Source: Moritella sp. 24
GTDB lineage: Bacteria > Pseudomonadota > Gammaproteobacteria > Enterobacterales > Moritellaceae
Direction: 5' to 3'
Length of the DNA stretch: 64,000 nucleotides
NCBI RefSeq assembly: GCF_018219155.1
Contig: NZ_CP056123.1
Location: 2,613,505-2,677,504, forward strand
Positions 25,994 through 34,540 of this stretch are shown here, one piece after another; position 1 is the first letter of the stretch, and every line of letters begins with the position of its first letter. A program made the translations under genes and the position numbers. Under the pieces are notes generated by a model. The model had not been told where the DNA came from. It saw nothing but the letters and a program-made list of their open reading frames with translations, and did not search any database.

Positions 25994-28120
25994 ATGAAAA
26001 AATTTGGATTATCGCTACTGACGTGCAGTATTTTACTTGCCGGCTGCAATGACAGTAACGAACCCTCTTCACCGGACGAAGACACACGCCTAACGAGTCA
26101 GCTAACGACTTTAGAAAGTTATGGTGATATTGCAGATGCAACTATGTGGGTAAGTCCTAATGATAATGACAAGAACTTATTAATTGTGACCCTTGAAGAA
26201 GATGGTTTTGCTATTTTTAATCAACAAGGTGAACAGGTTTACCACGATAACAGCCGTGAAGTACTTGGCGCAGATATTCGCTATGGTGTATCAAATGGTG
26301 ACAATGGTACTTTTGATCTACTTGCTGTTGCATTACCAAATGATGACGCGTTTGCTTTTTACGCACTCAATGAAAATACAGCAGATACAGCTGAGAACCC
26401 CCTTCGTAGCTTAGGTACATTAAATATAGATATGACTCCCGAGGCCCTGTGTTTGTATAAAAATGTCACCACTGGTGATATCTCTGTTACAGGCGTTTCT
26501 GATGAAGGTAACGTACTGCAATATAAACTAGCTTATAACGGCACAGAGATTGTAAGTGCAATCAAAGATGTCAACGACCGTGATGGCGACGATAACAAAG
26601 AGGAACCTCTTGCTGTTCGTAACTTCAATGTGGGCGGTAAATTAAGTGCCTGTGCTGTCGATGACGAGAGCGCTACCCTGTACGTCGCTGAACAAGGCCT
26701 TGGTATTTGGGCTTATGGCGCAGACGCCGAAAATGTAAAAGACCGCCGCTTAGTTGATAGCCTTGCTCCCCTAGGTCAACTGGAAGAAGTAGAAGGCCTC
26801 GATATGATTCACCAAGCGGATGGTAAAGGTTACCTTATCGCTGCGGATCAAGGGGCTGGATTCCTGCTTTATGAACGTGAAGGCGAAAATGCTTACGCTG
26901 GTCAGTTTAATGTCGACGGCATCCCAGAAGCAAAAGCATTAGCCGTATCACCAGACGCCCTCTGGGTTGCAAATACCGAAGCAGATGAACCTGTATATGA
27001 AAAAGTATTAATGGCCGATTTAGATAATCATTTAGCCTCTCAAGGGATCGAGTTAGCTGATGTTATTAGCCATCGAAACCTAACAGCGCAAGACGTAAAA
27101 CCAGTCAAAGCAAAAGGCGAAACAGATGCCGTTGCAGACGATGGTGATGCCGCTGATGATCCAGCATTCTGGCTGAACGAAGACACGCCTTCTGAGAGTT
27201 TGATTATTGCGACAAATAAGCAAGGTGGGTTAATGGCCTATGATTTGGACGGTAATCTTGTCCAATACTTGAATGAAGGTAAACCGAATAATGTTGATAT
27301 ACGTAATGTCACAGCTCAAGACGGTTCTATAATTTCACTCGCAGCAGCGTCTAACCGAGAGCATAATACCATTGTATTTTATGAGATTGGTGGGGTTGGT
27401 ATAGAACTTAAAGGACCAATTTCACCGTTAAAGGCTGTAGGAGAAAATGTTCACAACGATGCAGCTGAACTAGTCTCTAATGTAGATGAGGTTTATGGCC
27501 TATGCATGTATAAAGATAATGATACAGGCATTCCTTACGTATTCATTAATGGTAAAGATGGTCAAGTAGAGCAATGGGAAATTTCCGTTACATCAGACGG
27601 TGTCGAAGGAAGTATCGTCCGTACTTTATCCGTTAACAGCCAACCTGAAGGCTGCGTTGCTGATGACGAAACCGGTAAATTGTATTTAGGTGAAGAAGAT
27701 GTCGCAATATGGGAATTCGATGCGCACCCTCAAGGTGATACAACTGCAACACTGTTTGCTGAAATTGACGGTAAAAGCTTAGTCGCAGACGTTGAAGGTT
27801 TAACACTTTATGATAATGGTAAAAGTAAATATCTAATTGCTTCAAGCCAAGGCAACAATACTTATACCATGTATAACCTTAACAATAACAACTCACTCGT
27901 GGGCGTATTTGCGATTACTGGTGATGATAGTAGAGGTGTTGATGGGGCAAGTGATACAGATGGTATCCATGCTGTTCCGGTAGACTTAGGTGTCGATTAC
28001 CCAGAAGGTATGTTCATCGCGCAAGATTGGTACAACATCGACGAGAGTTATGAATTTAAGCATCAAAACTTCAAGATGGTTAGCTGGGAAGATATTATGG
28101 TCTCAATGAACGAAAACTAA
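25994..28120 (+). CDS. Dual-domain beta-propeller phytase lipoprotein (3-phytase)
   Basis: A 708-residue lipoprotein with lipobox LAGC and Cys at residue 18. The C-terminal half is a full beta-propeller phytase: DDPAFWLNEDTPSESLIIAT, then GLMAYDLDGNLVQYL and NNVDIRNV, with the acidic residues that bind the Ca ions and phosphates. The N-terminal half is a second, more divergent propeller (LLIVTLEEDGFAIFN, GADIRYGV), as in the tandem phytases of marine Gammaproteobacteria. The enzyme releases phosphate from phytate outside the cell. Pho-box-like repeats directly upstream imply phosphate-starvation control by PhoB. It is a single gene with a hairpin after it. Confidence 0.94.
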   Translation: MKKFGLSLLTCSILLAGCNDSNEPSSPDEDTRLTSQLTTLESYGDIADATMWVSPNDNDKNLLIVTLEEDGFAIFNQQGEQVYHDNSREVLGADIRYGVSNGDNGTFDLLAVALPNDDAFAFYALNENTADTAENPLRSLGTLNIDMTPEALCLYKNVTTGDISVTGVSDEGNVLQYKLAYNGTEIVSAIKDVNDRDGDDNKEEPLAVRNFNVGGKLSACAVDDESATLYVAEQGLGIWAYGADAENVKDRRLVDSLAPLGQLEEVEGLDMIHQADGKGYLIAADQGAGFLLYEREGENAYAGQFNVDGIPEAKALAVSPDALWVANTEADEPVYEKVLMADLDNHLASQGIELADVISHRNLTAQDVKPVKAKGETDAVADDGDAADDPAFWLNEDTPSESLIIATNKQGGLMAYDLDGNLVQYLNEGKPNNVDIRNVTAQDGSIISLAAASNREHNTIVFYEIGGVGIELKGPISPLKAVGENVHNDAAELVSNVDEVYGLCMYKDNDTGIPYVFINGKDGQVEQWEISVTSDGVEGSIVRTLSVNSQPEGCVADDETGKLYLGEEDVAIWEFDAHPQGDTTATLFAEIDGKSLVADVEGLTLYDNGKSKYLIASSQGNNTYTMYNLNNNNSLVGVFAITGDDSRGVDGASDTDGIHAVPVDLGVDYPEGMFIAQDWYNIDESYEFKHQNFKMVSWEDIMVSMNEN

Positions 28121-28130
28121 ATTGCTTAAA

Positions 28131-28155
28131 GTAGGAGTCCTCACGGGGCTCCTAC
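28131..28155 (+). terminator. Hairpin after the phytase gene
   Basis: GTAGGAGTCC at 28131-28140 pairs with GGGCTCCTAC at 28146-28155 (one G-U pair) across five bases. The T tract is short. Confidence 0.7.
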
Positions 28156-28172
28156 TCTTACAACTGACAAGG

Positions 28173-28214
28173 TAACTAGTAACTAGTAACTAGTAACTAG
28201 TAACTAGTAACTAG
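28173..28214. repeat. Tandem repeat, six copies of TAACTAG
   Basis: Six perfect 7-bp copies occupy 42 bp between convergent genes. The stop codon of the pilin-like gene on the minus strand (28211-28213) lies inside the last copy. Confidence 0.95.
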
Positions 28215-28741
28215 CAACCAGAATCAACAAAACCAATCAAAGGCTGGGAACCTTCAATTTCTAAATTGGCATAATAGGCAAAACAGTTTTCTAGCACATA
28301 TCCATTCGGCCAGAAAAAGACTGCATGACCAGAATCAAAATCAGGAACAACAGGCTGACTTACTGAATAACTGCGATTACCAAGAATACAAAATTGAGAA
28401 TCATCGCAAGCAACCGTTAGCCAATTTGGCGTCCACGTTGTCGTTGGTAAATCCATGTTTAATAAATGACGCATTTGGCTTGCATCAGGTTTTGGGTTAC
28501 CTTCAACTAATACGATAGTGTGGCCATTATAATCAACACTTGTTTCAGCACCGTCAATTTGCTTTTTCACATTCACTAAATCAACCGCAGCTTTTAACGT
28601 CGCACTGACATTTTGAATAACAGCACGACTAGCATCTTGCTGCATATTAATAAATTTCGGTATCGCTACCGCCGCTAAAATACCTAATACGATAATAACT
28701 ATCACGAGCTCAATTAATGTAAAACCATTATTCTTTTTCAT
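28211..28741 (-). CDS. Type IV pilin-like protein (MSHA-type prepilin)
   Basis: A 176-residue prepilin. A short leader MKKNNG precedes the PilD cleavage site, then FTLIELVIVIIVLGILAAVA with the Glu at position 5 of the mature protein, and PKFINMQQDASRA continues the N-terminal helix. Cys residues in the C-terminal half (around DDSQFC, ENCFAY and the very last residue) could form the pilin disulphide loop. It resembles MshA-type pilins but no other pilus genes are nearby, so it is an orphan pilin or pseudopilin. The stop codon is the TAG of a 7-bp tandem repeat. Confidence 0.88.
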   Translation of the reverse strand: MKKNNGFTLIELVIVIIVLGILAAVAIPKFINMQQDASRAVIQNVSATLKAAVDLVNVKKQIDGAETSVDYNGHTIVLVEGNPKPDASQMRHLLNMDLPTTTWTPNWLTVACDDSQFCILGNRSYSVSQPVVPDFDSGHAVFFWPNGYVLENCFAYYANLEIEGSQPLIGFVDSGC

Positions 28742-28760
28742 ACAATCAACTTATTCTAAA

Positions 28761-29225
28761 TTAACAACTAACTAGATTTAATTCCATAGGCATATCTTTA
28801 ACACCACATTTTTCACGAACGCCACCCACAGGAATAAAGCCAAATTTGAGGTACACATTTTTCGCGTTTAACGCGGAGTTAACCGTAAATTTTCCTTCAT
28901 TACCTTTTACTATGCAAGCGTCTCTCGCAAGCTCCCATAGCATTCTAGATAATCCTTTTCCTTGCTGCGATTCTGCAATAAAAAGATGGTAAAGGTGTGC
29001 GTTATTTTTCATTCCTACAGCACCAATTAGCTCACTATTAAGTTCTGCGACATGGTATTCACAACCGGCATCTAAATAGCTTGATATACATTCAGGGGTC
29101 ATCGAATTTAATATTAATTGCCCTCCCTCTTTACTACAGGTCGGTAAAATATATTTAGTCACTAACGGAGTAAGCAATTGGCTAATATCATTAGCATCAT
29201 TCTGCTTGGCTTTCCTTAAAATCAC
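28761..29225 (-). CDS. GNAT-family N-acetyltransferase
   Basis: A 154-residue GNAT enzyme. The acetyl-CoA loop is ESQQGKGLSRMLWELA (Q-x-x-G-x-G/S type) near residues 86-100, followed by FTVNSALNAKNVYLKFGFIP, the usual C-terminal signature of the fold. The start is GTG with AAGGA six bases upstream. It acetylates an amine on an unknown small molecule or protein. It is 19 bp upstream of the pilin-like gene and may be co-transcribed with it. Confidence 0.88.
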   Translation of the reverse strand: MILRKAKQNDANDISQLLTPLVTKYILPTCSKEGGQLILNSMTPECISSYLDAGCEYHVAELNSELIGAVGMKNNAHLYHLFIAESQQGKGLSRMLWELARDACIVKGNEGKFTVNSALNAKNVYLKFGFIPVGGVREKCGVKDMPMELNLVSC

Positions 29226-29297
29226 GATTCATCCTTACAATTCAGCCGAGTTATAACCTAAAATTACACATTAAAAGGTTGTGATTCAATACTTAAT

Positions 29298-29546
29298 TTA
29301 ATTAGTATTTACCCCCTCACTTTCTTTTTTATATTCCACGTTAGATTTAGCATGATCTAATATTTTATAGGTTTCTCTAAAAATAGCTTCTACATGAGGT
29401 TTACTCTGAAATGTTTTAGGCAGTGCAGAGCGATCTGCCTCGACACCTTCAACAAGATTGTTAATAAACCCTTCATCATAATGCTCTAATCGCTGAAGAA
29501 TCATTGTCATCAAATAAGAACACGCATCAGCTTTAGGGTTTTTCAT
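29298..29546 (-). CDS. Small hypothetical protein, 82 residues
   Basis: AAGGA lies seven bases before the ATG, which supports translation. The protein is soluble and mainly helical, with LEHYDEGFINNLVEGVEADR in the first half and an acidic, Lys-rich end. I do not recognise a family. It is separated by 72 bp from the acetyltransferase gene on the same strand. Confidence 0.65.
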   Translation of the reverse strand: MKNPKADACSYLMTMILQRLEHYDEGFINNLVEGVEADRSALPKTFQSKPHVEAIFRETYKILDHAKSNVEYKKESEGVNTN

Positions 29547-29766
29547 ACATCAATCCTTTTCATGTTAAGACTATAAAATTAGAAATACAATTCAATATTT
29601 CAGGTCAACCTCACTCCAGCACACAGCCTAGCATACCACGTAAAAACAATGACTTAACATTCATTACATTTACATGTTATCACTGTGACATAGGCACATA
29701 AAATACTAAGTTATAAGACTATTAATATATGAAAAACCATTATTTATAATATTTTTTAAATCCTGT

Positions 29767-31320
29767 CTAATCGCCAGTTGGGATATCAAAGCTAATACCT
29801 TGGGCTAAAGGCAATTCACTGCCGTAATTAATCGTATTCGTCGTTCGGCGCATATAATTTTTCCATGCATCAGAGCCACTTTCTCGTCCACCTCCGGTCT
29901 CTTTTTCACCGCCAAAAGCACCTCCGATCTCAGCCCCAGACGTGCCAATGTTAACATTAACAATACCGCAATCAGAGCCTCTCGCACTGACAAAAATCTC
30001 GGCCTCTGCCATATCTTTAGTAAAAATGGCTGAAGAAAGCCCCTGACTCACACTATTTTGTATTTCTATCGCCTGATCAAGCGAATCGTAACTATGCACA
30101 TAAAGTAACGGTGCGAACGTTTCTTGTTTAACTATTTCAGCCGTAGCGTCAATATCGATAATTGCAGGTCGACTATAACAACCCTTTTGATTCGAACCTT
30201 TAGACAGTCTGTTATCGTCAGTAATCAGTATTCCCCCCTGTTCGATGGCTGTATCAATACTTGCATTCATTGTATTAATCGCTTGCTGATTAATAAGCGG
30301 TCCCATCAAATTCTCTTCATCAAAGGGATCACCAATACTGACCGTGCTATAAATCATCTTCAATTTCGTTAATACTTGGTGTTTTAAACTGCGGTGAACA
30401 ATCAATCTACGTAACGTTGTACAACGTTGGCCGCTTGTTCCTAATGCAGAAAAAGTAATGGCTCGAATAGCTAATTCGAGATCTGCACTGGGACATACAA
30501 TCATGGCATTATTACCACCCAACTCTAATAATGTCCGCCCCATTCTTGCGGCAACACGACAATTAACAGCTCGGCCCATGGCACACGATCCCGTCGCAGA
30601 GACTAATGCAATATCACGATGTTCAACCAACTGTTCAACCTGTGCTTTCTCACCAAAAACAAGGCTACTTAACTCAGGGCTACCACCAAAGTCTTTAATG
30701 GCAGACAATAACAACTGATGGCAAGCAATAGCACTTAATGGCGTTTGGCTAGACGGTTTCCAAATAATCGTATTGCCACAAATTAAACTCAGTGCCGCAT
30801 TCCATGCCCATACCGCCATTGGAAAGTTAAACGCTGTAATAATGACAACAGGACCAATTGGATGCCATTGCTCCATCATGCGATGATTAGGCCTTTCGGT
30901 CGCGATCGTTAAACCATACAGTTGACGAGATAAACCAACCGCAAAATCACATACATCAATGAGTTCTTGTACTTCTCCCAAACTTTCTTGAAACGGCTTA
31001 CCCGCCTCTAAACTAATGACCGTTGCTAATTGCTGCTTGGATGCCCGCGCTTTGTTAGCAAATAAGCGAATTAACTCACCACGTTTAGGTGCTGGTGTAT
31101 CTCGCCAATGCTTAAACTCAGCACTCGCGCTGGCGATAATACGATTGATAGTCTCAGGTTTGGCATGACTAATAGAGGCAAATGCTTGGCTATTATTAGG
31201 ACTGAACACTTCAACTTTTGTACTACGGTCGAAACGCTGTTCGCCCAAATAAGCGCTACCATAGTATTTATCGTTAGAATAAAAGCGGGCAAGAATAGTT
31301 TTTAATGTTGCCTCATGCAT
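29767..31320 (-). CDS. Alpha-aminoadipic semialdehyde dehydrogenase (ALDH7/antiquitin-like)
   Basis: A 517-residue aldehyde dehydrogenase of the ALDH7 type, which oxidises aminoadipate semialdehyde (in equilibrium with piperideine-6-carboxylate) to 2-aminoadipate with NAD. Seen are the N-terminal FNFPMAVWAWNAAL segment, ELGGNNAMIV with the catalytic Glu, and GQRCTTLRR with the nucleophile Cys near residue 300. A near-C-terminal GEKETGGGRESGSDAWKNYM matches antiquitins. AAGGAG is six bases before the ATG. It lies 22 bp after the lysine dehydrogenase gene and is the last gene of a three-gene lysine-degradation operon. Confidence 0.92.
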   Translation of the reverse strand: MHEATLKTILARFYSNDKYYGSAYLGEQRFDRSTKVEVFSPNNSQAFASISHAKPETINRIIASASAEFKHWRDTPAPKRGELIRLFANKARASKQQLATVISLEAGKPFQESLGEVQELIDVCDFAVGLSRQLYGLTIATERPNHRMMEQWHPIGPVVIITAFNFPMAVWAWNAALSLICGNTIIWKPSSQTPLSAIACHQLLLSAIKDFGGSPELSSLVFGEKAQVEQLVEHRDIALVSATGSCAMGRAVNCRVAARMGRTLLELGGNNAMIVCPSADLELAIRAITFSALGTSGQRCTTLRRLIVHRSLKHQVLTKLKMIYSTVSIGDPFDEENLMGPLINQQAINTMNASIDTAIEQGGILITDDNRLSKGSNQKGCYSRPAIIDIDATAEIVKQETFAPLLYVHSYDSLDQAIEIQNSVSQGLSSAIFTKDMAEAEIFVSARGSDCGIVNVNIGTSGAEIGGAFGGEKETGGGRESGSDAWKNYMRRTTNTINYGSELPLAQGISFDIPTGD

Positions 31321-31342
31321 ATGATTCTCCTTTATGGCGGTA

Positions 31343-32440
31343 TTAGATACTCAACTCAGCATCTCTGTAGGGTTTAGCAAATTCATTTTCCAAAAAGTCT
31401 TTAATATCTAAGGTTTCTTGTTCAACAAAACCTCGTCTTGTTTGTTCACTATTTAAAATTAAATCGACAGTGGTGACTGCAGCACTGGCTGTGGATATTT
31501 GGATTGCACTTTGCTCTGCTGTATGACGTAATAAAAAGGTACGACTGCATTGCCTTAGTTTCTCATTGACATAGCCTGTCGCCACCACTGAAATCAAGAC
31601 GAGATCTTGCATGGTGGTTGCCACTGAGCTTTCAAATATTTCCATCAACATATCGCGACGTTTGCCTTCCTCCCCCAGCCGTAAATCGTGGAATAAGAAC
31701 TTCATCAACTTACAATGACCGGGATAACGGATTGTCTTATACGTTAGTTCTCGCAGCTTACCATCCAATGTATAACAAAGGTTTGCAAGGCCACCCGATG
31801 TATTGAAAGCTTCATATTCAACACCAGAGATAGAAAATACTTCTCTCCCCTCTAACGGTTCGGTCAATGTCGGTATATGATTTTTAATCGACTCACATGG
31901 GTTCGCGTATTCATTAATCAGGCCTTCTGTTGACCATGTCAGGTTATACATCATTTGATTTGAAGGGTATTCAGGTAAGGCGCCAACACGTAATTTTAAG
32001 CTATCAAGACGGTCAAAACAGTGACGGAAACTGTAACCTAAAATTCCGATAAACCCAGGCGCTAAACCACATTGAGGCATGAATACTTGCCCAGGTTCAG
32101 CCGCTAACGCAATCTCTTTAATCGCTTGCGTGCAACGCACATCTTCAGTTAAATCAAAGTAGCTACAGCCATTATCTAAAGCAGCCTGTGCAACATAGGG
32201 ATTGTCATTAAATGTTAACGCTGAAATAACCGCGTCCTGCCCCGCAAGAATATCATTATAATCTCGAGATTCAGGTGATGAATGAAGTAACAACTTAGTC
32301 TTAAATAATGCACTAAAATGAGCGACTGCATTTGGGTTTATATCAGCGCCAGTAACATCATAACCGTCGTGGTTATTAAGGATTTGAGCAATGGCGCCGC
32401 CAATGCGACCAAGCCCTAAAACAACAATTCGTTTCGCCAT
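31343..32440 (-). CDS. Lysine 6-dehydrogenase, saccharopine dehydrogenase family
   Basis: A 365-residue Rossmann enzyme of the saccharopine dehydrogenase-like family. The nucleotide loop is VVLGLGRIGGAIAQIL (GxGxxG) at residues about 6-21, then DVTGADINPNAV. The predicted reaction is lysine to aminoadipate semialdehyde plus ammonia with NAD. Its partner ALDH7 gene immediately downstream supports the lysine 6-dehydrogenase call over a saccharopine enzyme. AAGGAG lies six bases before the ATG, and the DUF1338 gene precedes it by 77 bp. Confidence 0.87.
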   Translation of the reverse strand: MAKRIVVLGLGRIGGAIAQILNNHDGYDVTGADINPNAVAHFSALFKTKLLLHSSPESRDYNDILAGQDAVISALTFNDNPYVAQAALDNGCSYFDLTEDVRCTQAIKEIALAAEPGQVFMPQCGLAPGFIGILGYSFRHCFDRLDSLKLRVGALPEYPSNQMMYNLTWSTEGLINEYANPCESIKNHIPTLTEPLEGREVFSISGVEYEAFNTSGGLANLCYTLDGKLRELTYKTIRYPGHCKLMKFLFHDLRLGEEGKRRDMLMEIFESSVATTMQDLVLISVVATGYVNEKLRQCSRTFLLRHTAEQSAIQISTASAAVTTVDLILNSEQTRRGFVEQETLDIKDFLENEFAKPYRDAELSI

Positions 32441-32517
32441 TCTTAACTCCTTATTATAGAACAGTAATTATTTTATCTATGCCCCACATTCCTAATAAAG
32501 CCAATAATGACTAACAC

Positions 32518-33378
32518 CTATTCATCATCTGAAGCAGTACTACCTAATATAGATTTCATATTGGTCGACTCAAATATTTTATCTGCACTCATCGGAACAA
32601 ACCCTTGATATAGTTCACCATTATCTTGGCTGAAACGTTGAGCAAACTCATAATAGCAACTGCTTATTTCCTGCTCTCCAGCGTCCTCAAATTCAACAGT
32701 ACAAGTATCAGCCATCGTTGCAGCCTGTATTAATAAATCAGCTTTCGACCCCTTTATAACGCCACCAGCATCATTCAATCGATAACCTTGTTGAATCAAT
32801 AATTCAACAACATCTGACAGCTGCGAGAACTGTGTGAGACAGTTAACAAATATTGTAAAGTGATTCGCTCGCAGCCCCCATACTGATAGCCAAGCGGCAT
32901 ACTCCGATTCACGACTTAAGCATTGATAATCAGCATAACTGGGTAATGCCCACAATCGACCCGCACTGATTAATGGACTTATTCGCGCACTTGACTGTTC
33001 AATAAGTGGTGACTTTAACGTGGTATGTGCTTGATCTATAATATTTTGAATAATCAATTGAGCGGGGGCAGAAAGCGTTTGCCAACGAAGTTCACTGATA
33101 AATATTTTGGTGGGTGATTTATCATGCACATAACAACGGGCATCTAATTTCTTCGTTTCAAACTGATAAGAATCAAGATGACGGTAACCTAACGCTAAAA
33201 TCTCATCTTCTAAGATATCGATATTAATATGTGAATTAGCAAATGTACGAAAGGCAACGTGGTCGTTAACAATTGTTTCGCCTTTATCTTCAAATAACTG
33301 ATGAATATCGACGGCTTGCGGGCTAATGACACTGTATTGCTGCCAAAGTTTGGTAAAGAATGTATCCAAAACAGACAT
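32518..33378 (-). CDS. DUF1338 2-oxoadipate dioxygenase/decarboxylase (HglS/YdcJ type)
   Basis: A 286-residue member of the DUF1338 family, whose characterised member HglS of Pseudomonas putida converts 2-oxoadipate to 2-hydroxyglutarate using Fe(II) and O2. The expected metal ligands are visible: His40 (NDHVAFRTF), His173 (RANHFTIFVN) and Glu244 (SCYYEFAQRF). It is shorter than HglS, lacking the larger N- and C-terminal parts. AAGGAG lies before the ATG. It is first in a three-gene lysine operon, and only the aminotransferase for 2-aminoadipate is missing from the local set. Confidence 0.9.
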   Translation of the reverse strand: MSVLDTFFTKLWQQYSVISPQAVDIHQLFEDKGETIVNDHVAFRTFANSHINIDILEDEILALGYRHLDSYQFETKKLDARCYVHDKSPTKIFISELRWQTLSAPAQLIIQNIIDQAHTTLKSPLIEQSSARISPLISAGRLWALPSYADYQCLSRESEYAAWLSVWGLRANHFTIFVNCLTQFSQLSDVVELLIQQGYRLNDAGGVIKGSKADLLIQAATMADTCTVEFEDAGEQEISSCYYEFAQRFSQDNGELYQGFVPMSADKIFESTNMKSILGSTASDDE

Positions 33379-33722
33379 ATTCTATCTCCTTAATTGCACT
33401 TGCGTTATCAGAGATTATTAATACTAAGATAGGTGAACATACTAGGTTACGCTAGAAAAGGAGGCATGTAAGAGACTTCTTAAAATGAGAATCAATCCCA
33501 GCTCTCACTATAATTTTTATTCTTTAACCCCATTAATCAGTCAACCTTTAAACTGCATTACACGGGTTGATAGCGAAGACTGAGCGCTGAGCAGAATACT
33601 TGCGTTACCTATTAGATATAAATGTTTCTAAATGACTTTAGTCAATTACCCGACTAATTTACTTGGTTATACTTGTTCGGTATTTTACTTAACGCTAAAT
33701 GATCTAATCAGAGGATATAATT
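33379..33722. other. Promoter region between lysine operon and small Cys-rich gene
   Basis: About 340 bp with no supported gene. It must drive the lysine operon on the minus strand and the Cys-rich gene on the plus strand. I find no convincing operator. Confidence 0.4.
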
Positions 33723-33803
33723 ATGAGTTGTTGTGGTGGCTGCGGCGGACAAGATTTAGAAGAAACAAAGAAAACAGAAGAAACTGAACAGGATTCAGAA
33801 TAG
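33723..33803 (+). CDS. Very small Cys-rich protein (26 residues, CCGGCGG motif)
   Basis: The sequence MSCCGGCGGQDLEETKKTEE followed by a short acidic end makes a 26-residue peptide. Three Cys sit in a CCGGCGG cluster and the rest is charged. AGAGGA lies about seven bases before the ATG, and a terminator hairpin follows at 33840-33876, so this is a complete transcription unit. Small CCGGCGG proteins of this sort are known from marine gammaproteobacterial genomes, but their function is not established. A metal-binding role is an inference. It was too short for ordinary gene callers. Confidence 0.7.
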   Translation: MSCCGGCGGQDLEETKKTEETEQDSE

Positions 33804-33839
33804 TTAGACGAAGTAATTCGCTAAATAAAAATAATAGAG

Positions 33840-33876
33840 GCCTTACTGATCATCGATGGATTAAGTAGGGCTTTTT
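33840..33876. terminator. Terminator between Cys-rich gene and CAP-domain gene
   Basis: GCCTTACT at 33840-33847 pairs with AGTAGGGC at 33864-33871 (one G-U) across a 16-base loop, followed by TTTTT, between convergent genes. Confidence 0.65.
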
Positions 33877-33877
33877 G

Positions 33878-34489
33878 TTATAAGGGAGCAGCTAACACTT
33901 GTGTCCAATAAATACCATAATATGTGTTCTTATCAGAATACGATGCCATTCCCATCTGTGAATAATCACCATCCATCATATTTAGACAATGTCCTTTACT
34001 GCCTAACCAACCATTGACGACGTCAGATGCATCGAGTTGTCCTGCGGCAATATTCTCACCCGCTGCACGCCAATCGTAACCCACGGCATAAACACGCTCT
34101 CCGACACGATTACCAGCTTTATCTTGATGATTAAAATAATTTCCATCAGCCATGCTTTTTGAATGAGCAAGCGCAGCCTGCTGTAATTGCTCACTCCACA
34201 CGACAGCTGAAACTGGTGGCATCTTCCGATTTCCGCAAGTATAACCGCCAACACGAGCGGCATTCACCGCCGCAAGCATTTTCCGTTTAAACTGCACTGA
34301 GGGTTCAGGGCCACGTTTACGACTTGGGTTCACCACTGGAGGGGCCGTTTTATGCAGCTCTTGCTCTTTACTTGGAGACAATACTTCATCCTGTGCTTTG
34401 TCATTATAACCACCAGCACACGCGCTAAGTAATAATACGGTAGCCACAAGCACAATGCCTCTAGATTTAAATATAAGGCGTTTTATCAT
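33878..34489 (-). CDS. CAP/SCP-domain lipoprotein
   Basis: A 203-residue lipoprotein with lipobox LSAC and Cys at residue 24. After a Pro- and Ser-rich linker comes a CAP (SCP/PR1) domain. Seen are the start MLAAVNAARV, LQQAALAHSKSMADGNYFNH with the first His, then GENIAAG with the catalytic-type Glu, and GHCLNMMDGDYSQMGMA with the second His. Bacterial CAP proteins of this YkwD-like type are exported and of uncertain activity. A GAGAGGA ribosome site precedes the ATG. A protein of unknown function lies 51 bp upstream on the same strand and may share its transcript. Confidence 0.9.
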   Translation of the reverse strand: MIKRLIFKSRGIVLVATVLLLSACAGGYNDKAQDEVLSPSKEQELHKTAPPVVNPSRKRGPEPSVQFKRKMLAAVNAARVGGYTCGNRKMPPVSAVVWSEQLQQAALAHSKSMADGNYFNHQDKAGNRVGERVYAVGYDWRAAGENIAAGQLDASDVVNGWLGSKGHCLNMMDGDYSQMGMASYSDKNTYYGIYWTQVLAAPL

Positions 34490-34540
34490 TTATCCTCTCG
34501 CTTGATTCTCTTTTATTATCTTATTAAGACCATAAATAAC

